A stretch of DNA of 64,000 bases, taken from contig CM042694.1 in NCBI GenBank assembly GCA_023614405.1, positions 133,429,711 through 133,493,710 of the forward strand, given 5' to 3'. Numbering within the stretch: the stretch's first letter is position 1; the number at the start of each line of letters is the position of its first letter. The translations under genes were made by a program, and so were the position numbers. The DNA comes from Avena insularis. Its lineage: Eukaryota; Streptophyta; Magnoliopsida; Poales; Poaceae. Positions 34,007 to 44,550 of the stretch are shown piece after piece. A model generated the notes under the pieces. That model was not told where the DNA came from and searched no databases. It saw only the letters and a list, made by a program, of their open reading frames with translations.

Positions 34007-35097
34007 TACATCTATGCGTAGTAATGCTAGTACGGGTAGAACACACGATATGTAGCGTCTGGGCGTTGATCTTTTAGTTGTTACCCTCCCAAGTGTACTT
34101 GTGTATACCGTAGTAATGCTTGATAAAGCGGGCCCCATCTAACTTTACGCGTTCAATCGCGAGACTGTTCCACGCTTGACATACGGCTTGTACCGTATAA
34201 AGTGGCTTAGGGGGGTGTCTGTCTCTCTCGAATTAGTTGGTATAACCTTTGCAATGGATGTCCCCGAAAGGGGTGTAGTAGAGACAACTACTTGATCAGC
34301 GTTGTGCTAAAAGTTCGTAGGTAAGAATGGTTCTTGTGCGAAAGCCCATTCAGCCACGTAAAACATGCAAAGATAAAGTAGATGCGTCTAACTTTGTTTT
34401 GCAGGGGGCGTTGCTTTGTGATATGGTTGTGGCAAAGGTAAAGTGATTACCTTATTTTACGTAGTAGTAGATAGTCACGGAAGTGACGGACTACCACGCC
34501 GGAATGACACCGGTACCCTGGTGTCTACGGCGCCGGAATCCGGTGACGACGGATGGAGATCACAACGTGAAGGACCATATCACATAGCATTTACATTCAA
34601 TGTTATTGTTTGTATATCTTATTGTGTGCTAGTATTAGATACTCGGCGATAGCCTAATAAGATGATCCCTGTTAAAATTACCAACGATTGTGTTTCCCCT
34701 TAGTGTGTACCACCAAGAAAGTTCTTCGGTATGAGGCGATCCATGGTACAGGCATGGGTGTCATACATATCTACGTTCGCATACAGTGGGTGTAAGCCAT
34801 GTTGCACAGCGAATACACTAATATTGAGTTGGCGAGCCTAGCACGCCATAGAAGCGTGGCCTCGGATCACGGATGGTCGAAAGATCTAACACGAGTGGCA
34901 TGAATGATGTGACCGACGTTTAGCGTCCACCTTTGAACCCACATTGATGGCCGTGTTAATCGGGGGAGATGTGGCTGATAGGGGTCGTGTTATCACTAGG
35001 AACCCTTATGGGGATAGGTGTTTCTGAGTGGAGTCATTATTGACTCATTTAATTATAAACTTAGTCTAAATTCCTTCTTGAAATTATAAATGTAGAG
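34007..35097 (+). other. Untranslated leader of the outer Copia element
   Basis: About 1.1 kb without a long frame lies between primer site and gag. The length is usual for Angela/BARE-like leaders, where dimerisation and packaging signals are expected; none can be defined here. Confidence 0.7.
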
Positions 35098-35805
35098 ATG
35101 GCTCACCATGAAGCTTACGTTGTCATTGAGGAATGGGTAAAGAGTGAGAAACTTAGACTTGATGGATCCAACTTCCCTAGTTGGCTTATGCGCCCGAATG
35201 ATCTCCTTACTAGGAATCATGTGGTAGACTACATACACCGCACGATGGATTTGACTGAGCCAGACCACTATGAGACCCCACAAGAGCTGGCAGACCACTA
35301 CTATCGTCAAGAGATGTCCACCTACATTCAGATAATAATGCGTTACGGGATGGTGGATGAACTCCATCTACTCATGGGTGATCTTGATCCACATTCAATG
35401 GTGGATCAGCTGAGAGAAGAGTTCATAGGCCATGTGCGCATGTGGAAGCACGAGCTGCTTGGAGAGTTCCTTTCCAAACAGATGGAGGAGCATACATGTC
35501 TGAAGGGTCACTTGGAGCGCATGCTTGATGCACACACGAGACTGGTTCACTTCGTGGATTACTGGATGGATGATCCCTTTGTGATAGGCGTACTGCTTCA
35601 ATCATTGCCTCCCAACTACGAAGGACATGTCCGAAGTAGCATCATGAGTGGTGATACAGAAACATTGGATTTCCAAGAGTTCATATTACGTTTCAGGAAC
35701 GTAAGGGTTGAACTAATCACCGGAGAGTTCATCAATGACAAAGGTATATATTTGATATACAATTTTATAAATGTTATAATCTTGCAAACACATTTGCAGT
35801 GTTAA
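35098..35805 (+). CDS. gag: gag-like protein of the outer Copia element
   Basis: The ATG at 35098 opens 235 residues. The N-terminal part (EKLRLDGSNFPSWLMRPNDLL) and the middle (FLSKQMEEHTCLKGHLERM, LLQSLPPNYEGHVRSS) are the UBN2-type Copia capsid signature, comparable in position with the Angela-like gag at 28329-29135. The frame ends with hydrophobic residues after EFINDKG and has no zinc knuckle, so either the C-terminus is lost or RNA binding is done elsewhere. It is the only open frame of the 4.5 kb interior. Low conservation to the Angela gag but intact reading suggests gag was kept open longer than pol. Confidence 0.85.
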   Translation: MAHHEAYVVIEEWVKSEKLRLDGSNFPSWLMRPNDLLTRNHVVDYIHRTMDLTEPDHYETPQELADHYYRQEMSTYIQIIMRYGMVDELHLLMGDLDPHSMVDQLREEFIGHVRMWKHELLGEFLSKQMEEHTCLKGHLERMLDAHTRLVHFVDYWMDDPFVIGVLLQSLPPNYEGHVRSSIMSGDTETLDFQEFILRFRNVRVELITGEFINDKGIYLIYNFINVIILQTHLQC

Positions 35806-38524
35806 GTATATTTGATACTTGTTCTGTTTTGCTGAAAACAAGTCCTTATGCATGTGAGGTGCTTGCTAGAGAGCAGGTGACGTTGCGTGTTGATGGCGAG
35901 CATGATGATGATGGCCGACGATACTCTCCCTCAACATTTATCACTTAGTTTATGTTTTAGGATTATTATTGTAATCAAAATATTATGAACTTCTTTAGTG
36001 TGTCTCACACTTTGTGAGACGGTTATTCATATGAGTTTGTAACAAATAGTTGTTCTACTTTTATAAATGATTTCTATTCGTCTTCATATCTTGTTTGATT
36101 ATATGTGAATTATCCTTGTTATTTGAAACTAATTGATAATGCATGAATATTTGTAAAATATTGAAATGCCTTAAAATACCCAACTTAAATGATATTTCAT
36201 TACAAAATGAAAACCATTGTTTAAAATTCAAAGTTATGTGATAATATGTGAGAGTCATTCGATTTATTATCACATATGAATCATGCATAAGTTTGACAAA
36301 ATAACTTGAACACCGTGTATTACTTGAATACAAAGTGTTTTAAATGAATTGTTAAAAGTTAATACATATTCGATGTATTGTATTTTAACGAAAATGGTAA
36401 TTATCATTAAATGATTTTTTAAATGCGTAAAGAAGTTTACCAAAGGAAACATGAATATGAAACTATTTGATTTGATCAAAGTGTTTCATCAACAAAGGGT
36501 ATAAAGATAAAAGAGAATCTAATTACTATGATTTAATCAATATTAATGAAATTCGACTTTATAAGAATGGCATGAGAGAAATTGTGAAATGCAAAGCATT
36601 TTGAAATGTCAAAATGCAAAGCATCACAATGTGATATTAGATATCAAACTGGGTTAATAGATGGCACCAAATAAATCGTTGTAGTATAGATATAGAGACC
36701 ATTAGTTAAGAAATAGTTAGCACTCAATTAGAATGTAGTGAACCATTTGAATTCGTAAGAGATTTGGAGTTATTCGATATAACCAAAACAATAGCGAATA
36801 AGTCCCTATAGAGTATTCATTGGAAACTTTGAATACAAAATCCATAGCTAAACCAAAAGAGAAGCAAAACTTGTATTGCTTGGATTTTGGTGCATTCTTG
36901 GGAAAGCTCACTTTTAGTGATGTTTCTCGATTATGGAGCAAATGGAAGATAGTTAAAAACACGATGAGGATTCAAATCCCTACATCAAAGTGTTGAGGAG
37001 CGCAACGGAAAACGTTCCTGAACGATTCTCTTCGTGAAGGAAAGAATCAATGATATTGATCATTGTGTTTTCCCCATTAGTGTTTTCACTACATGAAATG
37101 GGATTCAAAATGTAACCCATATCTTGTATGGAGACATTTATGAACCATTTGTCATGATTCTTGGAATATGACATACCTACGAACTACTAAGGAAATAATG
37201 GTAAACTAAAATTATGAGAAATCCTAGAAGCTAAATTCACTTGAGATGAGAAATCAATTCGTTGCTGAATCTCACAAGTAAAAGGGGTTACTTGAATTTC
37301 CCCAAATGACTGCAATGCCATAGTGGAAAAGGGGGTGAATGACAAAAGCACAATTTTTCAAGTATTGGACGAATTCAAATGAATTTGATTCATGTGTGCT
37401 TTATGTCTAGAGGATTTAAAACTAGTAATAGTACTAGTATCTCATAGTAAATCTCCAAGTTTGATATTTGATCAAAGGATTTTGAAGTTATTCAAAATAG
37501 TGAGTGGATGTGCAATTTGCATGAAATTGAGTGGGAGCTATGAAAGTCTTCCTAAAACAATATGTGAATGACATATTTTTGAGTGGGAGCTTATACAGTG
37601 ATTCTTAAGTGTGTTAAGAATAAAAGCACAAATACTTATAAATAATGATTTATGAGGTGTAGAAGTTGATAATAAGTGTATTATGATATTATGTAGTATT
37701 CCTTAAGGGATTCTGAAAAGGGTTTCAGAATAGAAGTTAATTAAGGAACCGGTCCTTAATAACTTAAGTTAGGAATAGCATTAAGTTTAACATCAATGTT
37801 TGAAAGAAAGAAAAGGATGATCATCATCCACTATGTTGAGACATAGGTTCTATCTCAGAAAACCATGATGATAACTTAACATAATATGTGATCCAATAAG
37901 TAACATTTAAAAATGATTAAGCTGGAATCACAGAATGTTGAGCTAAGTTTATCCGCAGTGTCTAATAGAGAACTGCAGACATGTTTTCTAAATCCATAAA
38001 GGATGACATATCTTAAAACATAAAGGGTTATGTTATAAGGGAATATGTTGGAAACTCCCGTAAATACTGATTAAAGTCAAGTAGAAAGCGAGGTGGACAA
38101 AAACATCGAAAGCTGCACAGAGTGCACTAGTGTTTCGATGAATACATTTATAATAATAGATAAGGGTACCATCTAAAGGGATGTATAATGTTATGGTGGG
38201 GCTAGTTCACTTTTAACGTAGAATGATCTGTCCCAGGGCACAATGCCCATGAGAAAGCCCTCAAGGTAGATCTAAAGTCACTGTAGGCTCCTGGAATCAG
38301 GCCTTGTTCTGCTGCCATAGAGACGACGCATACACACAGATGTTATCATGTGATGATAAAGTATTAATGTCAATCAAGGTGATATTAGTAAGTTCCAAAG
38401 GATTTGGGACTGTAAAGTACAGACCCAAGACTCAACCTCTTCCATGAGCAAGCATGTTCAGGGTACCGGATATGGTGCCAATGATTAAAGAACAAATGCA
38501 GCTAGTGTATTTGTACTCTAGTGC
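35806..38524 (+). pseudogene. Decayed pol region of the outer Copia element
   Basis: This AT-rich span has stops in all frames, but a fossil RT active site is readable at about 37530-37590. There agtgggagctatgaaagt leads to codons for QYVNDIFL, aligning with the [15 protein letters not shown] region of the Angela-like element, with Asn for the first catalytic Asp. The text before the right LTR (tgtatttgtactctagtgcaagtggg) also matches the Angela type. The span is shorter than a full pol, so deletions as well as mutations have occurred. Confidence 0.65.
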
Positions 38525-38535
38525 AAGTGGGAGAC
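38525..38535 (+). promoter_or_regulatory. Polypurine tract of the outer Copia element
   Basis: aagtgggagac directly precedes the right LTR and matches that of the Angela-like element at 25159-25172. Confidence 0.88.
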
Positions 38536-40323
38536 TGTCGGAAATAAGCCCTAGAGATAAATAGTTATAAGGACTATTATCATATTTCATATAGTTTATG
38601 ATTATGTTTTATATCATGCTATAACTGTATTGAGTGGAAACATCAATACACGTGTGATATACAAACAACCGGGGGTTCCCAGTGAAACTCTAGTCACTGG
38701 TTCATTGGTCAACAGATGATCATGTTTCCTGATCATGTGGCATTTACCCTAGTTGGAAATGGAGTCAACTCATTCGGAGAATGAGATGATGAATCAATAC
38801 CCAACCTAAACATCGTGACCCAATCATGTCACGAAGTTCAAGTTATGATGATTAGAAATGGATCCTTGTAGACTATTCCTTAGACCGTGAGGCTATATCA
38901 ATCACTGTCTCCCGAGAGTGCTTTGATAGCATCAAGCGCCACTTGGTAAAACAGTGGTTATAAAGGTGTGTTCAGGTACTCGTAGGAAACCGTTGAGGCA
39001 ATATATGTCAAGAGCGGGATTTGTCTGTCCATGTTGACGGGAAGATACTCAAGGGCCCACTCGGAGAGGTTATATCCAATAGTTGCGCAGCGTGTGATTT
39101 GATCACATGGATATCACTTGTCGGAACGAGTCAACTAGCGTTGTTCGGTAACGAGATTGAACACGACATGGTGATGTCATTGATTAGATCTCGGGCAATG
39201 CAAGTATCGAGAGATAAAGGGAATAAGACATGACTGTCCCGATTCAAACGACGAAAGGTCTTCGTGGAACGCACAGGGGTCACATGGCCATCCAGGTCCC
39301 TCTTACGATCATTGGTGCGAGAGTGTCCCGACCATGTCTGGAGTGTTCCTGAACCGTGGGGTATCACACTTAAGGGCTTGATGATGCTTAGAGAGTGTTT
39401 ATAGGATCGGTAGAATCACCGAAGAATTGTAGAGAGAAAATCGGAAGGGTTTCGGTAAGTCCGGAGGATGTTCGGGGTGGAGGGGGAAGTGTTCCATAAC
39501 CATGGAGGTTTAATAATATGTGAATGAATGTTAAATATTGATTTAATCATTTATTCATAATTATTTAATGAAGAGAAAATCAATTTAAAGGTCAAAAGGC
39601 TTAATGGGCCAATTCCCGGAGGGGAGAGGGCCCATTAGGGAAAGGAGAGAGGGAGAAGGGGCAAGGGGTTGGCTAGCTGGGCCAAGCCTCCCGTGCGGGG
39701 CCCACTAGGGCTGTCCGGTGGCCTCCCCTCCCCCTCCTCTCCTTTAGTCCCACCCCGGGACTTTGAGGGAGGTAGTACCTCCCCTCGCCCTATATATAGT
39801 CAGGGTATTTGTCCAGATAAATACACCTAATAATCAATAAAGGTCTTCTCACTTTTGGGAGGACCTCCAATTGATATTTTCTCTCTCTCTCTCTCCCTCT
39901 CTCTCTCGTGACCGTGGTCCAGGGTTCGAACTGCACGAACGAGAGACATCATCACCGCGGAGCGCCGTCGCGCTGCGGGATTTGGATCCAGGAGCTCTAC
40001 TTCCGCAACTTCTGCTGGATCGGGGAAGCGGGAGTCATCGTCAGGCACCGGACGTGTGTAACTCTCTGCGAGGTGTCGCACTTGAGGCACTCAAGTCGTT
40101 GGACCCAAGGAAGCGCGAGGACTTCATCACGACCTTGAGGTCAGCTTCGGCTCGTCTACATCAACCACGCTCTCCTGAGCGTTGACAACGCTTTTCGGTC
40201 TTCAAGGGTAAGTTCGCGAAAATCCCCTCCTGTTACTGTATTACTAATAGATAGGTCCTGGCGGCATCAGGGGTTCGGGGGCGTAGGGTAAAATTTATTG
40301 TTTTCATACGCGGAACCCCTACA
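38536..40323 (+). repeat. Right LTR of the outer Copia element
   Basis: This uninterrupted LTR of 1788 bp has TATA box ctatatatag at about 39789-39798 and a CT microsatellite at about 39879-39907. It begins TGTCGGAAATAAGCCC, two bases different from the left LTR start. At 39361-39375 it shows the uninterrupted site corresponding to the Gypsy-like insertion. Confidence 0.94.
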
Positions 40324-40451
40324 GAATCATCCCAATATAGTTTACCCTTATATATGGGCCAAGCCCAACAATTCTGGCGTATTAATGTTTTTTCCTTATT
40401 AATTCTGGTCAATTACACGAGCCTAGTCCAATATTTGGGACTGTTAATTTA
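40324..40451. other. Base sequence between outer Copia element and MULE
   Basis: Probably the continuation of the CACTA-type element begun at 16205. It contains no gene. The last nine bases, gttaattta, form the left TSD of the MULE. Confidence 0.5.
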
Positions 40452-40689
40452 GGGATTTATATTTTCGTGCCCCTGATTCGTGAGTTGTACTCAGTTTCCC
40501 CAGCCGCTTAGTTTTTCCTTACTTTTCCCCTCCCTCCATTCCGAAACACTCACATGCGCTCGGACGGGGGCATGCCATCAGGTCAAAGGCTTAATTGTTA
40601 CATGTTGACAGGTGGGACCATGTTGGGCGGGTCCTACGTTGAGCGTTATGTTACATCGCCTCGAACATTACATGCTGACAGGTGGGGCC
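40452..40689 (+). repeat. Left TIR of the MULE
   Basis: 238 bp matching the reverse complement of 47877-48104. Shared words include cgtgcccctgattc, ttgtactcagttt, ccctccctccattccgaaac, cacatgcgctcgg, ggtcaaaggctt and tgctgacaggtggggcc. Confidence 0.93.
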
Positions 40690-40779
40690 AGGATATACGG
40701 CGGATCAACCATCCATCTCTCGCTGACTTACGGGCCCCGTTTTTCCTGATTGTGTGGCTGGTGCAGCCTATGACAAATG

Positions 40780-41900
40780 GGGATGTTCTGTGGGGCCGTC
40801 GAAGCCAACAAACGATGGGGCCACTATGTGGAGCCGTCCTGTGGGGCCTTCGTAGCCAATGATTGGTGGGGCCATCATGTGGGGTTGGAGGGGGATTTGC
40901 ATATTTGTCACGTTTTACTATGCAAGTTGCATATTTGCCATTCTGTGTGTCACTGGTATGTGGTGGTCATGTGGCAAAAATGCAAATTTTAAAGAAAAAG
41001 TTTGGCAGATATGCAAAATTGGCAAATATGAAATAAGGGACGGGTGGAGTCATGTATGACACGTCGGCTCTCTCTCTCATCCACTCCCAGCCCCCAGCCC
41101 CGAGCAGATCCTATCACACCGGCGGACAGAGCAGCCATTGTCGGCGTGTCACTGGATCTGTCCTAAGGCGGTATCGGACGGATTGTCGCGCTGCACCTCA
41201 ACCACAGCTCCGGCACCTGTTTCGTCTACACGCATTGTACGTTGAGGCAGTACCGACCGAAGGCAGGTCCACCATCCATGATGACCGGGATTTAGTTCCG
41301 CCGCCATAGCTCGACGAACAGTCACAACAATTGCTAGTATCGCTTGCCAAAACTTCCGCTTCTGCTCTACCCACCCTAATCGATTCGGTTCCCGTAATTT
41401 CCTCGATATTGTAGGTGCAAATTAGTACTCAATGTCTAGTCTTAGCGGGTACATCGGTGAGGGTGGGGAATCGATCATGTCGTGGACACATTCTCCTTCT
41501 CCAACCATGTTGGAAGTGCATGTAGCTCCTTCTCTTTGTACTACCATTGAATTTGAAGTGCTGACATGGCCTGTCGGACTGATTCCAATTTAGTTTGTTT
41601 TGGGATTGTTACAGTGTGCTATGCAAGCTGATGATCCATGGTATATTGCATACCAAGATGAATCAACTCAGTGGTCTACCGGATGGATTTGGAGGAGCTG
41701 GTTGCTAAGTTAGGTGATGAATTGGCCTGTAAAACCTGTTGATATTCGAGCTGAAGCATAGTGTCGAGGAAGAATTCAGAACTTATTCGCAAAGAGAAGT
41801 TGACACATGAGGTTGATCTTGCCATATCTGATCAATTCGTAGAAAATCTAAAACATGAACTTCAAATGAAGAGGAGGGATAATGGATTCATGTGAGCAGT
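40780..41900. other. MULE left interior; no gene recognised
   Basis: Two diverged ~60 bp units of tgtgg(g/a)gccgtc..gccaa..gggg lie at about 40785-40885, followed by short frames (66-102 codons) without known motifs. Text near 41620-41880 reads like decayed coding sequence with many charged codons but with stops in every frame. It may be a captured gene fragment; the source is not recognisable by eye. Confidence 0.4.
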
Positions 41901-42060
41901 TTTAGTAGTTGTCATCCGCATCCTAGCAGTTACAGTATGCGGTTGTGGTGAAGGGTGGCACGTGTAATGATTAGTTGAATAGATATCTAATTTAGAGAGT
42001 AGAATTGTTATTCAATAGATGGTTGTGAGTTCCTGCTAATTTAGTCACTTTGCGTTCCCA

Positions 42061-42239
42061 AAGTTGTCGAGAGAATGCATTGAGGTGCCCGAGTTGCTTG
42101 CCATTGGATCTAGCGGTCCCAAAGTGGTCGAGAGAATGCATTGCGGTACCCGAGTTGCTTGCCATTGGATCTAGCGGTCCCAAATTTGTCTAGAGAATTC
42201 ATTGCGGGGCCTGAGTTGCTTGCCATTGGATCTAGCTAC
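42061..42239 (+). repeat. 61-bp minisatellite, three units, inside the MULE
   Basis: Units start at 42061, 42122 and 42183. Each reads aa(g/t)t(t/g)gtc(g/t)agagaa..., cgagttgcttgccattgga and tctagcggtccc, with a few substitutions. Confidence 0.9.
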
Positions 42240-42465
42240 CCATAGTTGGCGTGCCAAATGCCTAGAGGGTCAAGTTGGCACCTATCAGTTTTGACTATTC
42301 TATCGCTGCCATCGTGGCTGCCATGTAGAGTTCCAACATTGGCGGCAGCATCCATTCCCCGTTCCAAATTAGTGGCTGGTTTGTCAATCCAAGTTAGTTG
42401 AGTCAAATTCCTCAAGATACAATCGAATCTAGTCAAATATAAATCAACGAATTTGGGTCGGAGGG

Positions 42466-42685
42466 AGTACTACTTGTGAATCAGCTTTAGAGCATATCCT
42501 CTGTCCTCACTGCTCAAAAACATATCAATTCTGATTCAAATCATACATATTTCGATCAAATTTATACAAGCCCACCGAAGATTGTCAAAGCAAGTACTAC
42601 TACTTATGAATCAGCTTTAGAGTATATCCACCGGTCTCACGGCTCAAATACATGTCAAATTTATTCAAATCATACATATATTAAG
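42466..42685 (+). repeat. ~127-bp direct duplication inside the MULE
   Basis: gtactacttgtgaatcagctttag at 42466 recurs with small changes at 42593, each followed by atatcc..gtcctcac..gctcaaa..catgtcaa..ttcaaatcatacatat. A cggagggagta word at 42457-42469 resembles a Stowaway end. Confidence 0.8.
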
Positions 42686-42901
42686 TCACAGAATTTTGGT
42701 TCAAATTGGGCTTAAATTTGCCCCAATTTTAAGTGGACGGTGAGCTAGCTGCCCTCCCCGCCGTATGTGTCCTCCAAGAAGTACGGGCAAATTGCTCCCA
42801 TCTGACCTTCACCATCGAAGTGCACCTCAACGTGCCAGCCGCGGCCGTGGCCTGCCTCCCACAACTTCGGTTCACAAGGGCTTGATATGAGCTGTCGCGG
42901 T

Positions 42902-43145
42902 GATGTTATGGATGATGGCTTCAATCGTCTTCGCATCGATGACCACTGTCGGCACCCCAGCCGTAGATGTTGCGCATGATGACTTCAATCGTCATTGCAT
43001 CGATGACCACTGTCGGCACCACAGCCGTAGATGTTGCGGATGATGGCTTCCATCAGTGTCTTTCATTGATGGCCACTGTCGGCACCACCGCCGTCGCACT
43101 GATGTTGCCGATGATGGCTTCCATCGGTGTCTTTTATCAGCAACG
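42902..43145 (+). repeat. 64-bp minisatellite, about four units, inside the MULE
   Basis: Units start near 42902, 42966, 43030 and 43101. Each has gatgttgcg/catgatgRcttc, catcgatgaccactgtcggcacc and agccgta. Spacings are 64, 64 and 71. Confidence 0.9.
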
Positions 43146-43344
43146 GATCTAAGGATGTGAACGGAGGTGAGACAGAAAAAGAAAGTAATTTCAGATGGTT
43201 AGATCCTCACCGCTGCACGCTGTTCTAGCAGCCACGCTTAGATTTGCGCCGCCGCAAGCCGTTCCGACCCCCACGCATAGGTCCGCGCCGCCGTACGTAG
43301 ATAGTAGGGTAGGAAGATGCGGCTGGTATACGTGCGACAGGGAA

Positions 43345-43645
43345 AGAGAGGGAGAGACCTCCAGCCCATCGGATCATGATGTATCCAACGGTGGTTGTCC
43401 AAGATCCGTGTGACATACAATCAGAATGCACCCAAACTGAGTGCAAGTTGATGCGCCTGGTATACGTGCGACCGAGAAATGGAGGGGGAGACATCCAGCC
43501 TGTCAGGCTCTCCTCTCCATACAAGGTTAGGTACGCCTATCGGGGGAGAGAGACCTCCAGCCCGTCAGATCATGATGTATCCAAACGGTGGTTGGCCAAG
43601 ATCCGTGTGACATACATCTCGACCAATCAGAGTGCTAGCCAAACT
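43345..43645 (+). repeat. ~200-bp tandem duplication inside the MULE
   Basis: gagacctccagcccRtc, gatcatgatgtatcca, cggtggttg and caagatccgtgtgacatac at 43349 recur at 43549, joined by a variable block with aatcagartgc and ccaaactgag. The second unit runs into the internal TIR-like stretch. Confidence 0.85.
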
Positions 43646-43649
43646 GAGA

Positions 43650-43780
43650 CATGAGAGAGGGAAAAAGTGAGGAAAACTTTAGCAGACGGGGAAAACTGAG
43701 GAAAACTTTAGCTGGAGGGGAAAACTGAGTAGAGCTAAGGAAAACAAGAGCGCTCAGATAAAAAATGACTAAGGGAAATT
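43650..43780 (-). repeat. Internal third TIR-like stretch of the MULE
   Basis: gagggaaaaagtgagg, aaaactttagc, ggggaaaactgagtagagctaaggaa and cagataaaaaatg align in order with the right TIR of the MULE (gagggaaaaagtgag, aaaactaagc, ggaaaaactgagtacaactaaagaa, cgaaaataaaaat), in the same orientation. It duplicates aggaaaactttag once inside itself. It looks like an older right end of a smaller element sharing the left TIR. Confidence 0.65.
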
Positions 43781-43789
43781 CAAGCTTTT

Positions 43790-44500
43790 GGCATAACAAA
43801 TGGAAAATGTGTTATTTGAACAAAATAATCCATCTTGGCCGATATTATATTGTTTATAACTCAAAGATACACAAGTGTGCCAAATTTGGCCGCATTTAGA
43901 CAAGGTATGTTTTGGATGGGTTATCTTGGAGGTTGACCGAGTAGAAAGCCATGCATCTTCATAGCTAGTAGCTCATTCCAAGAAGTGTTTTAGGGGAGAA
44001 GTCCATTTCTCTTTATTTCCTTTTCCTTTATTATTCATGCTAGGTTTTAGTTAACATAATAAGACTCCATACGAAGGTTGCACTATGTTTTGACTTCTTT
44101 TTTGAATTAAACTAACCTTAAAACCATTTATTTGAATTTAATCACTTAGAAAAAATGTGGCTGATTATAAGTAAATCCAAAATTTCCAATTTCACATAGT
44201 AAATCAATCCAGGATACACAAGTGTGCCAAATTTTGGATCAATTGGTAAACATTTGCTAAGGTTTAAGCCATGAACTAGCTAAACCCCATGTGTTGACCA
44301 CATGTCGAGGGAAACCCTGAGCAATGCTAAGCAACTAGGTGCATGACAATAGAAACTTGCAATAACGCATACATTATGGGGTTATCCAACATACAAACTT
44401 GGAAGCGTCACAAATATTGATAGTAGTTCAAATTCAATACAAACATTGACAGTAGTTCAAATTCATCACACATATTCAAATTAATAATTCAAATTTAGTT
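43790..44500. other. 3' flank of the MULE transposase; no gene
   Basis: AT-rich. ggatacacaagtgtgccaaat-like words recur at about 43866-43890 and 44212-44235, a short duplication ~345 bp apart. No frame of interest. Confidence 0.5.
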
Positions 44501-44550
44501 TTTTTCTTGCTCCTAGTGTTATTCGCTGGAATATTCTCGGAGTTCACCAC

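Larger units (their letters stand above)
16494..40323 (+). mobile_element. Outer Copia-type element: gag-only, non-autonomous, split by nested insertions
   Basis: The element has TSD gaatc at 16489-16493 and 40324-40328, LTRs beginning TGTTGGAAATATGCCC and ending GAACCCCTACA, a tRNA-iMet-type primer site at 33995, and a polypurine tract before the right LTR. These end features match the Angela/BARE style. After removing the nested Gypsy-like element (17320-33054 plus one TSD), it is about 8.1 kb with LTRs of ~1.77 and 1.79 kb. The 4.5 kb interior has one open gag-like frame (35098-35805); pol survives only as fossils. Without pol it would need enzymes from another Copia element. It is the oldest layer of the nest, since the other two lie inside its LTR. 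Confidence 0.93.

Noticed and set aside
35744..35799. A GT-AG intron near the end of the gag-only ORF
   Set aside because: gtatata...ttgcag fits splice ends, but 56 bases is shorter than usual plant introns and the downstream frame stops at once.
41052..41309. An 85-codon frame as a captured gene in the MULE
   Set aside because: No recognisable domain, no splice context, and frames of this length are common here by chance.
42902..43645. CRISPR-like direct repeats
   Set aside because: Units are contiguous minisatellites without unique spacers, in a plant MULE.
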